In this document: one piece after another, positions 28,830-37,365 of the stretch
Layout of the letters: every line of letters starts with the position of its first letter
Numbering within the stretch: the first letter of the stretch is position 1
Assembly: GCF_900109115.1 (NCBI RefSeq)
Contig: NZ_FNYV01000001.1
Coordinates: 62,001-126,000 of the forward strand
Direction: 5' to 3'
Length of the DNA stretch: 64,000 nucleotides
From: Micromonospora phaseoli
GTDB lineage: Bacteria > Actinomycetota > Actinomycetes > Mycobacteriales > Micromonosporaceae
Position numbers and translations under genes: made by a program
Notes under the pieces: model-generated
Seen by the model: the letters and a program-made list of their open reading frames with translations, nothing else
The model's database searches: none
What the model was told of the DNA's origin: nothing

Positions 28830-30107
28830 ATGAGACGGTCTACGCCTCGTTGGCTGCGGGTCGCAGCCGTTGGTCTGACGGTCGGTTCGCTCGTTGTCGC
28901 GTGCAGCGGGCGCAGCACCACAGGTGGCTCCGGCGGCGACGGCGAGGTCACCCTGACAATCAACTTCTGGGGTGACTTCGGCCTGCAGGACCTCAAGGCG
29001 AGGTACGAGGCGGAGAACACCAACGTCAAGATCGCCCTCAACTCGGGCGAGTACAACGCCCAGCACGAGGACCTGCAGAAGAAGCTGATCGCCGGCTCGG
29101 GCGCGCCCGACATCGCGGCCATCGACGAGGGCTTCATCGTCCAGTTCCGCAGCCAGGCCGACCAGTTCGTCAACCTGCTCGACTTCGGCGCCGGCAAGCA
29201 CGAGGACCACTACCTGCCGTGGAAGTGGAAGCAGTCGCTGTCGGCCGACGGCGCCACCCAGATCGGCCTCGGCACCGACGTCGGCGGCCTGGCCATGTGC
29301 TACCGCACCGACCTGTTCGAAGCGGCCGACCTGCCCACCGAACGGGACCAGGTCTCCGCGCTCTGGCCCACCTGGGACCGGTTCCTGGAGGTCGGCCAGG
29401 ACTACACCGCCAAGACGAAGAAGAAGTTCATCGACAACGCGACAAACCTGTTCAACCCGATCCTCGGCCAGCAGCAGGCGGGCTTCTACGACGAGAGCGA
29501 GCAGCTGCAGATGGAAGGCGGCCCCAAGGTCGCCTTCGACTACGCGGTCCGGGCCGCCGACGCCGGTCTCTCGGCGAACCTCACCAGCTTCCAGGCCGAC
29601 TGGGACAAGGGCTTCACCAGCGGCGCGTTCGCCGTGCTGCCCTGCCCGGCGTGGATGCTCGGGCACATCCAGAACACCGCGCCCGGCACCAAGGGCAAGT
29701 GGGACATCGCCGCGGTGCCCGGCGGCGGCGGCAACTGGGGCGGCTCCTTCCTCACCATCCCCAAGCAGGGCAAGAACGTCGACGAGGCGTACAAGTTCCT
29801 GGACTGGCTGATCCAGCCGGAGCAGCAGATCGAGGTCTTCAAGACGGTCGGCAACCTGCCCTCGCAGCCGGCCCTCTACGCCGATCCCGCGATCGCGGAC
29901 TTCAAGAACGAGTTCTTCAGCTCCGCGCCGGTCGGCCAGATCTTCCCCAAAATGGCGCAGGGCCTGACGCCGCAGTACCTGGGCAGGAAGAACGGCCCGA
30001 CCCGGGTCGCGGTGGAGAACGTGATCAACCGGGTGCAGAACGGCACGCTGAAGTCGGACGCGGCCTGGGCCGAGGCGATCAAGGAAGCCGAGAAGGCCGG
30101 CAAGTAG
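28830..30107 (+). CDS. Sugar ABC transporter substrate-binding lipoprotein
   Basis: 425 aa from the ATG at 28830 with GGAGGA upstream. A lipoprotein signal ends at GSLVVACSG (Cys25). The mature protein is a family 1 extracellular solute-binding protein: LTINFWGDFGLQDLKARYEAEN, KKLIAGSGAPDIAAIDEGF, and late GGSFLTIPKQGKNVDEAYKF with a WLIQPEQQ helix. It captures an oligosaccharide, presumed here to be a manno-oligosaccharide. It is the first gene of the operon with the two permeases and beta-mannosidase. Confidence 0.92.
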   Translation: MRRSTPRWLRVAAVGLTVGSLVVACSGRSTTGGSGGDGEVTLTINFWGDFGLQDLKARYEAENTNVKIALNSGEYNAQHEDLQKKLIAGSGAPDIAAIDEGFIVQFRSQADQFVNLLDFGAGKHEDHYLPWKWKQSLSADGATQIGLGTDVGGLAMCYRTDLFEAADLPTERDQVSALWPTWDRFLEVGQDYTAKTKKKFIDNATNLFNPILGQQQAGFYDESEQLQMEGGPKVAFDYAVRAADAGLSANLTSFQADWDKGFTSGAFAVLPCPAWMLGHIQNTAPGTKGKWDIAAVPGGGGNWGGSFLTIPKQGKNVDEAYKFLDWLIQPEQQIEVFKTVGNLPSQPALYADPAIADFKNEFFSSAPVGQIFPKMAQGLTPQYLGRKNGPTRVAVENVINRVQNGTLKSDAAWAEAIKEAEKAGK

Positions 30108-30197
30108 TGCGAGCGGGGGTGGCGTGGGCGTGTGGGTGCCCGCGCCATCCCCCGCCTCGGTGCCCGTACCCGTCGCCCCCGTACCTGGAGTGTCCCC

Positions 30198-31190
30198 ATG
30201 TCCACCACGCGCGCGGCCCCCGAACCGGCCACCCGCCGCCCCCGGCCTGCCTCCGGCCGGTCGTTGACCTGGCGTGACCGCCTGCACCGCTTCGACGCGC
30301 GGTACATGCCGTACCTGATGATCGCGCCGTTCTTCCTGCTCTTCTTCGTCTTCGGGCTCTTCCCGATGATCTTCAACGGGGTGGTGGCGCTGCGCCACTG
30401 GCGCCTGGACGAACCGGATCTGACCGGCTGGGCCGGTTTCGAGAACTTCAGTCGGCTGTTCACCGACAGCGACTTCGGCAACGCCCTCTACAACACCTTC
30501 GGCATCTTCCTGCTCTCCACCGTCCCGCAGCTGCTGCTCGCGCTGATCATCGCGTCGATGCTGAACCGCCGGCTGCGGGCGCAGACCTGGTGGCGGGTCA
30601 GCGCCCTGCTCCCGTACATCACCCCGATCACCGCCTCCACGCTGGTCTTCAACGTCTTCTTCTCCCGCGACTTCGGGATGGCGAACTGGGGGCTCGGCCT
30701 CTTCGGCATCGGCACCGAGAACCCGATCGACTGGCGGGCGGACAAGCTGCACTCCTGGATCGCCATCGCCACCATGGTCAACTGGAAGTGGATCGGCTAC
30801 AACGCCCTGCTCTACCTGGCCGCGATGCAGTCCATTCCGCGCGACGTCTACGAGGCGTCGGCGCTCGACGGCGCCGGACCGTGGCGCCAGCTCTGGCGGA
30901 TCACCGTGCCGATGATCCGCCCGGTGGTCATCTTCACCGTGGTGCTGTCCACCATCGGTGGGCTCCAGCTGTTCACCGAGCCGATGCTCTTCGACCTCAA
31001 CGCCCAGACCGCCCGGGGCGGCGCGGGCGGCGAGTGGCAGACCGTCGCGCAGCTGATCTACAAGGTGGGCTGGAAGGACCTCAACCTCGGGTACGCCGCC
31101 GCGATGTCCTGGGCCCTGTTCCTCATCATCCTCGTGGTCGCCGCCCTGAACACCCTGTTGACCAACCGCATCTCCGGGGGACGCAAATGA
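30198..31190 (+). CDS. Sugar ABC transporter permease (MalF/UgpA type)
   Basis: 330 aa from the ATG at 30198 (GGAG at 30187-30190). Six transmembrane helices are expected: the first near MIAPFFLLFFVFGLFPMIF. The EAA loop that contacts the ATPase reads YEASALDGAGPWRQLWRITVPMIRP. Its stop overlaps the next permease by 4 bp (ATGA). No ATP-binding subunit is encoded in the window; a shared MsiK-type ATPase elsewhere is likely, as in other actinobacterial sugar importers. Confidence 0.92.
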   Translation: MSTTRAAPEPATRRPRPASGRSLTWRDRLHRFDARYMPYLMIAPFFLLFFVFGLFPMIFNGVVALRHWRLDEPDLTGWAGFENFSRLFTDSDFGNALYNTFGIFLLSTVPQLLLALIIASMLNRRLRAQTWWRVSALLPYITPITASTLVFNVFFSRDFGMANWGLGLFGIGTENPIDWRADKLHSWIAIATMVNWKWIGYNALLYLAAMQSIPRDVYEASALDGAGPWRQLWRITVPMIRPVVIFTVVLSTIGGLQLFTEPMLFDLNAQTARGGAGGEWQTVAQLIYKVGWKDLNLGYAAAMSWALFLIILVVAALNTLLTNRISGGRK

Positions 31191-32098
31191 GCCTGCTGGA
31201 ACGACCCCGGGAGTCGACCCCCGCACCGCGCGGCGGGCGCAAGCGGGCCGTGCTGTTGGGCCGGGCCCCGCAGGACACCCCGGCCGGGTTCTGGACCTAC
31301 CTGTTCCTGGCGGTCTCCGCCCTGTTCGCGGCGTTCCCGCTGTACTGGATGTTCGTCATCTCCACCAGCACCGACGAGGCGACCTCCCAGCTGCCACCGG
31401 TGGTGCTGCCCGGCGACCAGTTCCTGGTGAACCTGGACGAGGTCTTCTCCCTCCAGGACGTCTACTTCGCCGCCTCCCTGGTGAACAGCGTCATCGTCTC
31501 CGGCGTGGTGACCGCCTCGGTGCTGTTCTTCTGTTCGCTGGCCGGCTTCGCCTTCGCCAAGCTGCGCTTCCGGGGCAGCAAGCCGTTGATGCTCTTCGTG
31601 ATCCTCACCCTGACCGTGCCCAACCAGCTCGGCGTCGTCGCGCTCTACATCGTGATGGGCAAGCTGGGCTGGAACGGCACCCTGCTGGCGGTGATCGTGC
31701 CCGGCCTGGTCACCGCGTTCGGGGTGTTCTACATGCGACAGTTCATCGTCAACACCGTGCCCGACGAGTTGGTCGAGTCGGCTCGGGTGGACGGCGCCAC
31801 CACCATGCGGATCTACTGGAACATCGTCCTGCCGGCGGTACGCCCGGCACTGGCCGTGCTCGGCCTGCTCACCTTCGTGGCCACCTGGAACGACTTCCAG
31901 TGGCCGCTGATCACCCTGAACGGCACCGACTACCCCACCTCGATGGTGGCCATCTCCGACCTGGCCAGCGGCAACTACGTCATCTACCGCCGGGTGCTGG
32001 CCGGCGCCTTCGTGGCGACGCTGCCACTGTTGGTCGTACTCATCATCGGCGGTCGCCGAATCGTCCGAGGAATCATGGAAGGCGCGGTGAAATCTTGA
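31187..32098 (+). CDS. Sugar ABC transporter permease (MalG/UgpE type)
   Basis: 303 aa, starting inside the stop of the upstream permease. The cytoplasmic N-terminus is followed by six helices. The EAA loop is VESARVDGATTMRIYWNIVLPAVRP. It forms the heteromeric membrane channel with the preceding gene. The stop overlaps the TTG start of the beta-mannosidase by 4 bp (TTGA), an unusually tight coupling of uptake and breakdown. Confidence 0.92.
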   Translation: MSLLERPRESTPAPRGGRKRAVLLGRAPQDTPAGFWTYLFLAVSALFAAFPLYWMFVISTSTDEATSQLPPVVLPGDQFLVNLDEVFSLQDVYFAASLVNSVIVSGVVTASVLFFCSLAGFAFAKLRFRGSKPLMLFVILTLTVPNQLGVVALYIVMGKLGWNGTLLAVIVPGLVTAFGVFYMRQFIVNTVPDELVESARVDGATTMRIYWNIVLPAVRPALAVLGLLTFVATWNDFQWPLITLNGTDYPTSMVAISDLASGNYVIYRRVLAGAFVATLPLLVVLIIGGRRIVRGIMEGAVKS

Positions 32099-34578
32099 GC
32101 GACGCGCGGGGGGCCGGTCCGTACCGGCAGGCGCTGCACGACGGCTGGACCCTGCGGGCGGTGCCCGGTCCGCAGGTACCGGCCGAGATCAGCGGCCGGG
32201 CGATACCGGCCACCGTGCCGGGCTGTGTGCACACCGACCTGCTCGCGGCCGGGCTCATCCCCGACCCCTACCTGGACGACAACGAGACGGCCCTGGCGTG
32301 GATCGGCCGCACCGACTGGGTCTACGAGACCACCTTCGGCCGGCCGGCCGGCGACCTCCAGCGCCTCGACCTGGTCTGCGCCGGGCTGGACACGGTGGCC
32401 ACCGTCACCGTCGACGACGTCGAGGTCGGCCACACCGAGAACATGCACCGTGGCTACCGCTTCGACGTCACGTCGCTGCTGCGGGCCGAGAGCAACACCC
32501 TGGCCGTACGCTTCGACTCCGCCTACCGGTACGCGCAGGCGCACCGCGACCGGCTCGGTGACCGGCCCAACGCGTACCCGGAGCCGTTCCAGTTCATCCG
32601 CAAGATGGCCTGCAACTTCGGCTGGGACTGGGGGCCCACCGTGGTCACCGCCGGCATCTGGCAGGAGATCGGCCTGCACGGTTGGTCCACCGCCCGGCTG
32701 GCGACCGTACGCCCGCTGGTCACCGTCGACGGCGGCGACGGGCGGGTCGAGCTGCACATCGAGGTGGAACGCGCTGCGGATGTGCCGCTGACCGTACGGG
32801 CGGAGGTGGCGGGGCAGTCCGCCTGCGTGGCGATCCCGGCGGGGGAGCGGGCGGCGGTGCTGACCCTGACCGTCGACCGGCCCGAGCTGTGGTGGCCCCG
32901 GGGCTACGGCGCGCAGCGCCGCTACGAGCTGACGGTGACCCTGCACGGGCCCGACGGCCACCTGATCGACACCTGGGACCGCCGGATCGGCTTCCGCTCG
33001 GTGCGCCTGGACACCACACCCGACGCGCACGGCGTTCCGTTCGCCCTGCACGTCAACGAGGTGCCGGTCTTCGTCCGGGGAGTCAACTGGATCCCCGACG
33101 ACGCCTTCCCCAACCGGGTCACCGCCGGCCGGCTGGCGCGGCGCTTCGACCAGGCGCAGGCAGCGAACATCAACCTGCTGCGGGTCTGGGGCGGTGGCCG
33201 GTACGAGTCGGCCGACTTCTACGACCTGGCCGACGAGCGCGGCCTGCTGGTGCAGCAGGACTTCCTCTTCGCCTGCGCCGCGTACCCGGAGGAGGAGCCG
33301 TTCGCCACCGAGGTGGCGGCCGAAGCCACCGAGCAGGTGACCCGGCTCGCCGGCCACCCGTCGTTGGTGCTCTGGACGGGCAACAACGAGAACATCTGGG
33401 GCTGGCACGACTGGGACTGGCAGGAGCCCCTGGCCGGGCGGAGCTGGGGACGGGGCTACTACCTGGAACTGCTGCCGCGCATCGTCGCCGAGCTGGACCC
33501 GACCCGCCCGTACTGGCCCAGCAGCCCGTACTCCGGCAGCGAGGAGATCCACCCCAACGACCCGGCGTACGGCACCATGCACATCTGGGACGTCTGGAAC
33601 ACCGACGACTACGTCAAGTACCGCGAATATCTGCCCCGGTTCGTCGCCGAGTTCGGCTACCAGGGGCCGCCGGCGTACGCGACGCTGCGCCGGGCGCTCT
33701 CCGACGAGCCGCTCGCCCACGACTCACCCGGCATGGCACACCACCAGAAGGCCGCCGACGGTGACCTGAAGCTGCGCCGAGGGCTGGACGCACACCTGCC
33801 CGAGCCGCGCGACTTCGACGACTGGCACTACCTGACCCAGCTCAACCAGGCCCGCGCCATCGCGCTCGGGGTGGAGCACTTCCGCTCCCACCGGGGCCGG
33901 TGCATGGGCACCATCGTCTGGCAGCTCAACGACTGCTGGCCGGTCACCTCCTGGGCCGCCATCGACGGCGACGGTCGCCGCAAGCCACTGTGGTACGCGC
34001 TGCGCCGGGCGTACGCCGACCGACTGCTCACCGTGCAACCCCGCGGCGGTGGGCTGGCCCTGGTCGCGGTCAACGACGGCGGGCGACCGTGGCGGGCGTC
34101 GGCCACCGCCACCCGGCTCACCCTGGCCAGTGAGCCGAAGGCGAAGACCACGCTGGAGCTGGACGTGCCCGCGTACTCGACGGTGACCGTGGCACTGCCG
34201 GACGAACTGGCGCGGCCCGACGACGGCCGGGACGAACTGCTGGTCGCCGAGACCGGCGACCCGACCGGGCGGGCGTGGTGGTTCTTCGCCGAGGACCGCG
34301 ACGTCCGATGGCCGGCGGCGGCCTTCGACGCGACGGTGGAGCCAGCCGACGGCGGTCGACGGGTACGCGTCACCGCCCGCACCATCCTGCGCGACGTCAC
34401 GCTGTACCCGGACCGGCTCGACCCGTCCGCCGAGGTCGACGCCGCGCTGGTCACCCTGCTTCCCGGCGAGTCGGCGACCTTCACCGTGCGGTCGGCGGTA
34501 CCCCTCGATCCCACCGCCCTCACCACTCGGCCGGTGCTGCGCTGCGTCAACGACCTGCAAGGAAGGGCCCCCTTCTAA
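32095..34578 (+). CDS. Beta-mannosidase, glycoside hydrolase family 2
   Basis: 827 aa from a TTG at 32095 overlapping the permease stop. No signal peptide, so cytoplasmic. Layout is the GH2 sugar-binding jelly roll (W..Y.T.F...), Ig-like domains and a TIM barrel. The acid/base is Glu432 in WTGNNENIWG and the nucleophile is Glu519 in VAEFGYQGPP; NNEN is typical of beta-mannosidases rather than galactosidases. It removes terminal mannose from imported manno-oligosaccharides. The last residues RAPF and the TAA stop are encoded by the dispersed palindromic repeat at 34558-34617, so the original C-terminus may have been altered by that insertion. Confidence 0.92.
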   Translation: MSDARGAGPYRQALHDGWTLRAVPGPQVPAEISGRAIPATVPGCVHTDLLAAGLIPDPYLDDNETALAWIGRTDWVYETTFGRPAGDLQRLDLVCAGLDTVATVTVDDVEVGHTENMHRGYRFDVTSLLRAESNTLAVRFDSAYRYAQAHRDRLGDRPNAYPEPFQFIRKMACNFGWDWGPTVVTAGIWQEIGLHGWSTARLATVRPLVTVDGGDGRVELHIEVERAADVPLTVRAEVAGQSACVAIPAGERAAVLTLTVDRPELWWPRGYGAQRRYELTVTLHGPDGHLIDTWDRRIGFRSVRLDTTPDAHGVPFALHVNEVPVFVRGVNWIPDDAFPNRVTAGRLARRFDQAQAANINLLRVWGGGRYESADFYDLADERGLLVQQDFLFACAAYPEEEPFATEVAAEATEQVTRLAGHPSLVLWTGNNENIWGWHDWDWQEPLAGRSWGRGYYLELLPRIVAELDPTRPYWPSSPYSGSEEIHPNDPAYGTMHIWDVWNTDDYVKYREYLPRFVAEFGYQGPPAYATLRRALSDEPLAHDSPGMAHHQKAADGDLKLRRGLDAHLPEPRDFDDWHYLTQLNQARAIALGVEHFRSHRGRCMGTIVWQLNDCWPVTSWAAIDGDGRRKPLWYALRRAYADRLLTVQPRGGGLALVAVNDGGRPWRASATATRLTLASEPKAKTTLELDVPAYSTVTVALPDELARPDDGRDELLVAETGDPTGRAWWFFAEDRDVRWPAAAFDATVEPADGGRRVRVTARTILRDVTLYPDRLDPSAEVDAALVTLLPGESATFTVRSAVPLDPTALTTRPVLRCVNDLQGRAPF

Positions 34579-34617
34579 CGCCTCCGGTAGAGAAGGGGCC
34601 CCTTCTTAACACCACCA
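34558..34617. repeat. Dispersed two-unit palindromic repeat, copy 2 (overlaps mannosidase stop)
   Basis: Units at 34558-34587 and 34588-34617. The left GGCCCCCTTCT pairs with the right AGAAGGGGCC, where copy 1 has CTCCT with AGGAG, so paired bases change together. The first unit lies in the mannosidase reading frame and provides its TAA stop (34576-34578). It lies 16 bp before the mannanase start. Confidence 0.8.
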
Positions 34618-34633
34618 CCCGAAGGGGAAGCCG

Positions 34634-36661
34634 ATGAGGAAGAGACTGGCCGGCGTACTGCTGGCCCTGGCCGGCCTGCTGGCCACAGCGGGCGCCGCGA
34701 CGGTGCCGGCGGCTGCCGCGACGGTGCCGGCGGCTGCCGAGCCTGAGACGGTGACGGCAGCTGCCGGCAGCCGGGCACAGGGGTTCGTGGTCCGCAAGGG
34801 CGACCGGCTGTTCGTCGACGGCAAGCCGTTCCGGTTCGCCGGGACGAACAACTACTACCTGATGTACAAGTCCCGGGCGATGGTCGACGACGTGTTCGCC
34901 GACGCGAAGGCCGCCGGGTTCACCGTGCTGCGGCACTGGGGGTTCCTCGACATCGGCACCCCGGGCGGCTCCGACTCGGTGCACGGCCCCGCCGACGGCG
35001 TGTGGTTCCAGCACTGGGATGGCGAGAAGCCCGCGGTCAACGACGGCCCCGACGGTCTCCAGCGCCTCGACTACGTGCTCTACTCGGCTCGCCAGGCGGG
35101 CGTCCGGGTGGTCATCCCGTTGACCAACAACTGGCGCGACTTCGGCGGCATCGATCAGTACGTGCGTTGGCGCGGCGCCGAGCACCACGACGACTTCTAC
35201 ACCGACCCGGTGATCCGTGGCTGGTACCGCGACTGGGTGTCGCACCTGCTCAACCGGGTCAACCCGCTGACCGGGGTGGCGTACAAGGACGACCCGACCA
35301 TCATGGCCTGGGAGTTGGCGAACGAGCCGCGCTGCAAGGGCTCCGGGGTCTACCCGGCGTCACCGGAGTGCTCCACCGACACCATCACCACCTGGGCCGA
35401 TGAGATGAGCCGGCACATCAAGTCGGTCGACCGCCGGCACCTGGTCGGCGTCGGCGACGAGGGCTTCTTCTGCGACGGTCCGGACGCCGGGCACTGGACC
35501 GTCAACTGTGGCGAGGGCGTCGACTCGATCGCGCTGAGCCGGCTGCCCGCCGTCGATGTGCTCGGCTACCACCTGTACCCGAACCACTGGGGCACCGACG
35601 CCGACTGGAGCGTGCGCTGGATCGAGCGGCACAACCGGGAGGCGAGGCGGATCGGCAAGCCGGCGGTGCTCGGCGAGTTCGGCTGGCACGACAAGGCCAC
35701 CCGCAACCCGGTCTACCAGCGCTGGACCGACACCTTCATCCGCACCGGCGGCACCGGCCTGATGCACTGGATCCTCTCCGGCATCCAGGACGACGGCACC
35801 CTCTACCCGGACTACGACGGCTACACCGTCTACTGCCCGAGCCCGGTCTGCACCACGCTGAGCAACGCGGGCGAGACCATCCGGCGCGGCTTCCGCCCGC
35901 GCCCGCCGGTCGCCGATCACGACACCACTGTCACCGAGGCCGGCACGCCGGTCACCCTCACCCCGACGAGCAACGACATCGCGTACGCGGCAACCGTGCG
36001 GCCGTCCACACTCGACCTCGATCCGGGCGTACGCGGACAGCAGCGCGCCGTGTCCGTCACCGGTGGCCGCCTCGTGCTGAACACCGACGGCTCGGTCCAG
36101 TTCACCCCGGCCGACGGGTTCCAGGGCCGGGCCGTCGCCCCGTACACCGTCCAGGACACCGCCGGCCGGCGGTCGAACGTCGCCGAGATGACAGTCACCG
36201 TCAAGCCCGCACCGGGCGCCCCGATCGTGCTGGCCTCCTGGGAGACCGGGCTGGAGGGTTGGGCACCCGGCGACTGGCAGCCCGACGCCGGCACCCTGGC
36301 CCAGACCGACACCTTCGCCACGGCCGGCGCGTACGGCCTGCGGGTCAGCGCGACAGGCGGCGGCTGGTTCGGGGTGAGCCTGCCCGAGCCGGTGGACCTG
36401 TCGGCGAAGGGTGTGCTCCGCTACGACCTGCGCACCTCGGCCTCGGCGGGCACCTCCACGTCGATCGCGGTGCAGACCGGTGCCGGCTGGGCCTGGTGCC
36501 AGTCGGCCTTCGGCTGGGTCGGGGAGGGTACGACCACCACAGTGGAGATCGACCTGCTGACCCAGATGTCCTGTGACGCCTCGGCCCTGGCCGACGTCCG
36601 CGCCATCCTGATCTGGGTCAGCCCCGGGGTGCACGACCTGGACCACCTGCGCGCCGAGTAG
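34634..36661 (+). CDS. Secreted endo-beta-mannanase-like GH5 enzyme with Ig-like and C-terminal carbohydrate-binding regions
   Basis: 675 aa. The signal peptide contains a tandem ATVPAAA repeat. The GH5 barrel (about 50-420) starts KGDRLFVDGKPFRFAGTNNYYLMY, a mannanase-like opening. The acid/base is Glu231 in WELANEPRC and the nucleophile is Glu348 in LGEFGW. An Ig-like/tandem domain (about 425-525) and a C-terminal jelly-roll module (about 535-675, starting ASWETGLEGWAPGDW) follow, the latter resembling mannan-binding CBMs. It should cut beta-mannan outside the cell; products enter through the adjacent ABC importer. Substrate preference is inferred from sequence style and context. Confidence 0.85.
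   Translation: MRKRLAGVLLALAGLLATAGAATVPAAAATVPAAAEPETVTAAAGSRAQGFVVRKGDRLFVDGKPFRFAGTNNYYLMYKSRAMVDDVFADAKAAGFTVLRHWGFLDIGTPGGSDSVHGPADGVWFQHWDGEKPAVNDGPDGLQRLDYVLYSARQAGVRVVIPLTNNWRDFGGIDQYVRWRGAEHHDDFYTDPVIRGWYRDWVSHLLNRVNPLTGVAYKDDPTIMAWELANEPRCKGSGVYPASPECSTDTITTWADEMSRHIKSVDRRHLVGVGDEGFFCDGPDAGHWTVNCGEGVDSIALSRLPAVDVLGYHLYPNHWGTDADWSVRWIERHNREARRIGKPAVLGEFGWHDKATRNPVYQRWTDTFIRTGGTGLMHWILSGIQDDGTLYPDYDGYTVYCPSPVCTTLSNAGETIRRGFRPRPPVADHDTTVTEAGTPVTLTPTSNDIAYAATVRPSTLDLDPGVRGQQRAVSVTGGRLVLNTDGSVQFTPADGFQGRAVAPYTVQDTAGRRSNVAEMTVTVKPAPGAPIVLASWETGLEGWAPGDWQPDAGTLAQTDTFATAGAYGLRVSATGGGWFGVSLPEPVDLSAKGVLRYDLRTSASAGTSTSIAVQTGAGWAWCQSAFGWVGEGTTTTVEIDLLTQMSCDASALADVRAILIWVSPGVHDLDHLRAE
34698..34739 (+). 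repeat. 21-bp tandem repeat in the mannanase signal peptide
   Basis: The unit GCGACGGTGCCGGCGGCTGCC is present twice, giving ATVPAAA-ATVPAAA just before the probable cleavage site. Confidence 0.75.
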
Positions 36662-36676
36662 GCCGCGCGGTGGGGG

Positions 36677-36717
36677 TACCGGGCCGGCGCGTGGTCCCAC
36701 GACGCGCCGGCCCGGTA
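36677..36717 (+). terminator. Terminator hairpin after the mannanase
   Basis: Perfect 16-bp arms at 36677-36692 (TACCGGGCCGGCGCGT) and 36702-36717 around a 9-nt loop, starting 16 bp after the mannanase stop. No U-tract. Confidence 0.7.
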
Positions 36718-36722
36718 GCCGT

Positions 36723-36765
36723 ACCTGCCGGTCCTGCTCGCACCGCAGGGCCGACAGCGGCAGGT
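36723..36765 (-). terminator. Hairpin downstream of the secreted DUF2690 gene
   Basis: ACCTGCCG (36723-36730) and CGGCAGGT (36758-36765) are complementary 8-bp arms just beyond the minus-strand stop. A plausible terminator for that gene. Confidence 0.4.
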
Positions 36766-36766
36766 G

Positions 36767-37225
36767 TCAGGCGCAGAGCGGATCGCTCGTGTACTTCGTG
36801 CCGGACGCCGTCACGACCTCGCCCACCGCGCAGACAGTCATGTTCTGGCCGTAGAGCTGGTCGCCGTAGTACTGGTTGCCCGTGCCGCCGTACCACTCGG
36901 TGGTGCCGCTCGGGTTGGCCCGGGTCACCCGCACCCGGACGGTGTTGTGCGGGCTGACCCGGTTGGAGATCCGGCCCCAGTTGGTCTTGCAGGTCTCGCT
37001 CCAGCGCAGCTCCACCACGGCGAGGGTGGTCGAGCCCTGCATGATGTACTTCGGATACTGCGTGGCGTTGCGGGCGTTGGCCGAGCAACCCGTGTCGATC
37101 GGGTCGGTGCCGTCGCAGCCATGACCGCTGCAGGGGGCGGCGATGGCGGGGGTCGCGACCAGGAGGCTGGCCGCGATGAGGGCGCCGGCGGCAGCGGCGG
37201 CCAATCGGCGGACGTTCCGGAACAT
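36767..37225 (-). CDS. Secreted DUF2690-type protein
   Basis: 152 aa from the ATG at 37225 with a GGAGAG ribosome site. A signal peptide (about 1-30, ending AIAA) leads to a compact cysteine-containing domain: APCSGHGCDGTDPIDTGCSANA, VVELRWSETCKTNWGRI and late MTVCAVGEV. This is the DUF2690 pattern. Function is unknown; the fold is exported and probably disulfide-bonded. The divergent neighbour carries the same domain behind a helix-turn-helix and membrane segment, so the two likely act together. Confidence 0.8.
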   Translation of the reverse strand: MFRNVRRLAAAAAGALIAASLLVATPAIAAPCSGHGCDGTDPIDTGCSANARNATQYPKYIMQGSTTLAVVELRWSETCKTNWGRISNRVSPHNTVRVRVTRANPSGTTEWYGGTGNQYYGDQLYGQNMTVCAVGEVVTASGTKYTSDPLCA

Positions 37226-37365
37226 TGTCTCTCCTGACCTCTGGTGGGCTGTGTCAGCCCCGGGATTCGGCTTTTCATCTCTACCGTCCGTCGACACTGA
37301 TCTCTACGCTGTGTCGCGTCGGACAATGAATCGCGGCGATGGTCAATCAATTCGAGGAGCGGCAC

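Noticed and set aside
28761..31226. An 821-codon minus-strand open frame opposite the ABC transporter genes
   Set aside because: Antisense shadow of three genes with canonical motifs; the composition is not protein-like.
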